In this document: one piece after another, positions 7,727-9,034 of the stretch | Numbering within the stretch: the stretch's first letter is position 1 | Layout of the letters: every line of letters begins with the position of its first letter | Assembly: GCA_044351685.1 (NCBI GenBank) | Contig: JBILFK010000055.1 | Location: forward strand, 1-9,034 | From: JALHRI01 sp044351685 | GTDB taxonomy: Bacteria > Pseudomonadota > Alphaproteobacteria > Rickettsiales > UBA3002 | DNA length: 9,034 bases | Direction: 5' to 3' | The notes under the pieces: model-generated | Database searches by the model: none | Told to the model about the DNA's origin: nothing | The model's input: only the letters and a program-made list of their open reading frames with translations | Translations under genes and position numbers: made by a program

Positions 7727-8707
7727 GGGTTTACGAATACGCATTGTATAACACGCTTCTTCTGCGTGAAAATGCACGGTTTGCATATGATTTTTGGCAA
7801 TCAGTGCCTCTAATTCGTGTTGATCATAGCGCGTGGCGTTACTGGGGCTATACCAGTCGAAATTAATCAAATCGGAGTTTTCGCGGCCAAGTTCTGCGTT
7901 CCAATAGCATTTCAGGAAATTCCAGTAAATGAAGCGCTGCACATCCATCTTGCCGGCTTTAATGCCCAGCGCAGGGATGGCAGGTACATCGATTTCGGCA
8001 TTCAGTTCACTTAAGCGTTTGCCAAGTTCGGTAAGTTGCGCCGACATGGCCTGCAATTCTCCCATGCTCATATTGTTGCACTGGGTACGAAAATAATCAT
8101 CGACCAGCTCACGAACCAAGGCTTTTTTGGCATAAAAATAACATGAAAATTCGCCGCCTGATTTGGTGACGCGGCAGAGTTCAGCAAATGTTTTTTCAGG
8201 ATCAGTTGTATGCATAATCACCTGGTCACAGCTGACATAATCGATGCTTCCCGCTTTAAAGATGGGTTTGCCAATATCGCCACGAATAAAGGTAACATTG
8301 GGAATATGCTTATAAGTATTCGCTGCTACTTCCGCGGCTTCGGAAAAATCTACGCCCACCACCAGCGCGTGCGGGGCAAGCGTTGCAAGCCATGCCGCTT
8401 TATAACCAATACCGCAGCCGGCATCGTAAATGGTGTTCTTGGTTTTCAGGAATTCAGCGAGTGCCGCTTCAGATTCAAACCCGTAAAGCTGCAAATACCA
8501 TGCACGCCCATTGGAAAATAATTTTTCCTGATTCTCGCTTTCGGCTTTACTGTACCCCGTCCATTTTTCGCTGAATGCTTCATTGGTTTGCGCTTGTGCA
8601 GATGATTGTGCATGCATGCCCAGCTGCAGATAATTATCTGTGATGGGTGTTGTATCTGGATAATCAAGTATGGCGGTAAGTTTTAACTGGCGTGCAGCGC
8701 TATTCAT
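7724..8707 (-). CDS. Class I SAM-dependent methyltransferase, 327 residues, with N-terminal extension and insertion
   Basis: The catalytic fold starts at TIYDAGCGIGYKAAWLA (92-108, motif I). It continues with VVGVDFSEAAEVAAN (116-130, acid D120), FIRGDIGKPIFKAGSIDYV (140-158) with motif IV at DQVIMHTTDPEKTFAELCRV (161-180), and GGEFSCYFYAKK (184-195). Before it lie about 90 residues including YPDTTPITDNYL (16-27) and AFSEKWTGYSK (44-54); the latter is the 'F...W..y' element common in glycan-cluster methyltransferases. Between about 196 and 290 there is an insertion of mostly helical character (for example MGELQAMSAQLTELGKRL, 215-232), followed by NFDWYSPSNATRYDQHELE (282-300), probably the acceptor lid. 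The acceptor is unknown; a sugar is inferred from the operon. The start at 8707 has a strong AGGAG at the right distance. It follows the amidotransferase gene by only 8 bp. Confidence 0.87.
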   Translation of the reverse strand: MNSAARQLKLTAILDYPDTTPITDNYLQLGMHAQSSAQAQTNEAFSEKWTGYSKAESENQEKLFSNGRAWYLQLYGFESEAALAEFLKTKNTIYDAGCGIGYKAAWLATLAPHALVVGVDFSEAAEVAANTYKHIPNVTFIRGDIGKPIFKAGSIDYVSCDQVIMHTTDPEKTFAELCRVTKSGGEFSCYFYAKKALVRELVDDYFRTQCNNMSMGELQAMSAQLTELGKRLSELNAEIDVPAIPALGIKAGKMDVQRFIYWNFLKCYWNAELGRENSDLINFDWYSPSNATRYDQHELEALIAKNHMQTVHFHAEEACYTMRIRKP

Positions 8708-8712
8708 AACTG

Positions 8713-8718
8713 CTCCTA
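8713..8718 (-). promoter_or_regulatory. Strong ribosome binding site of the 327-residue methyltransferase, fused to the upstream stop
   Basis: The mRNA reads TAGGAG (8718-8713). The TAG stop of the AsnB-like gene provides the first bases of AGGAG, which ends 5 nt before the ATG at 8707. This is the best Shine-Dalgarno in the window. Confidence 0.8.
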
Positions 8719-9034
8719 AAAAGTTTGTAAGTGTTGTTCAACGTTGAGGAGCGACCAAATAAGCAGCCGCCGATTCTGTTTTCCGGATAAATGTTCATCG
8801 ATCAGTGAAGTGACTGCTTTTTTATCGAGCAGCTGATAAATCTGAGGATTACCATCCACTAATTGCGCGCGCACATAATCGATGCTTTCGCCCTTGAACC
8901 AACTTGCATCAGGCGCGCTGAAGCCTTGTTTTTCAGCTTTTGTGATATCGTCGGGGATATACTTGCGCATGGCATCACGCAGAATTTGCTTACCATCATT
9001 GGTTTTTTCAAAATAGGCTCGAGTTTTGTTGCCT
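8716..9034 (-). CDS. AsnB-type asparagine synthase / amidotransferase, C-terminal end only
   Basis: The frame is open from the right edge to a TAG at 8716, giving 105 residues. It is the C-terminal end of a protein that in this family is about 600 residues long, so the glutaminase domain and most of the synthetase domain lie outside the window. The recognisable tail is DGKQILRDAMRKYIPDDI (residues 13-30 of the visible part), then KAEKQGFSAPDASWFKGES (32-50), the 'K.GF..P...W' signature near the end of class B asparagine synthases. RRLLIWSLLNVEQHLQTF closes the protein; the 'iw.ll.lE.W'-type ending is typical. The Met at 8970 is internal and should not be taken as a start. Homologues within polysaccharide clusters are thought to amidate sugar acids using glutamine nitrogen, which fits this location; plain asparagine synthesis is the alternative. 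As the first gene seen, it leads the decorating genes. Confidence 0.9.
   Translation of the reverse strand, partial: GNKTRAYFEKTNDGKQILRDAMRKYIPDDITKAEKQGFSAPDASWFKGESIDYVRAQLVDGNPQIYQLLDKKAVTSLIDEHLSGKQNRRLLIWSLLNVEQHLQTF

Noticed and set aside
8210..8521. Plus-strand open frame of 103 codons opposite the 327-residue methyltransferase.
   Set aside because: It is antisense to the catalytic domain of a convincing gene, and its translation has no family features.
6551..8945. Shared TGTTTTTCAGC string and the shared peptide AEKQGF in the FemAB-like and AsnB-like genes, seen as a possible repeat.
   Set aside because: The identity is about 11 bases inside two unrelated conserved motifs, with no similarity on either side. 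Coincidence is sufficient.
8716..8970. A small 84-residue stand-alone protein starting at the ATG at 8970.
   Set aside because: The same frame stays open to the window edge and encodes the family sequence upstream of that Met, so this is the tail of a larger asparagine synthase-like protein.

Overview
The window lies inside a bacterial surface-polysaccharide (O-antigen- or capsule-like) gene cluster. Every gene I can support is on the minus strand, so transcription runs from the right edge to the left edge. Nine genes are present: seven complete and two cut by the window edges. The coding sequence is almost continuous. The largest non-coding gap is 34 bp, and several neighbours overlap or are separated by only a few bases, so this looks like the interior of one long operon. 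No promoter, terminator, RNA gene, insertion sequence, CRISPR array or sizeable repeat was found.

In transcription order the genes are: the tail of an AsnB-type asparagine synthase/amidotransferase (8716 to the right edge); a 327-residue SAM methyltransferase (7724-8707); a 215-residue SAM methyltransferase (7068-7715); a FemAB/GNAT-type acyl- or aminoacyl-transferase (6029-7081); a flavin-dependent amine-oxidase/UDP-galactopyranose-mutase-like oxidoreductase (4626-6032); a 382-residue C-methyltransferase-like protein (3484-4632); a membrane-anchored GT-B glycosyltransferase (2182-3480); a Wzx-type flippase (728-2182); and the N-terminal three quarters of an NAD-dependent sugar epimerase/dehydratase (left edge to 693).

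Read as a pathway, the first six genes look like a sugar-decorating module: amidation or amination, methylation at up to three positions, N-acylation or aminoacylation, and a flavin redox or mutase step. The glycosyltransferase would add the product to a lipid-linked glycan at the inner membrane, and the flippase would move the lipid-linked unit to the outer face. The epimerase would supply or tailor the nucleotide sugar. The substrate of each enzyme is inferred from family and context only.

The organism is a bacterium, most likely Gram-negative given the flippase plus decorating-enzyme layout and the Shine-Dalgarno sites. Base composition looks moderate by eye (mid-40s to about 50 % GC). The genus cannot be told from this stretch. 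The most unusual points are the density of decorating enzymes beside a single glycosyltransferase, the C-methyltransferase-like protein lacking the zinc-binding N-terminus, and the flavoprotein of unknown substrate.
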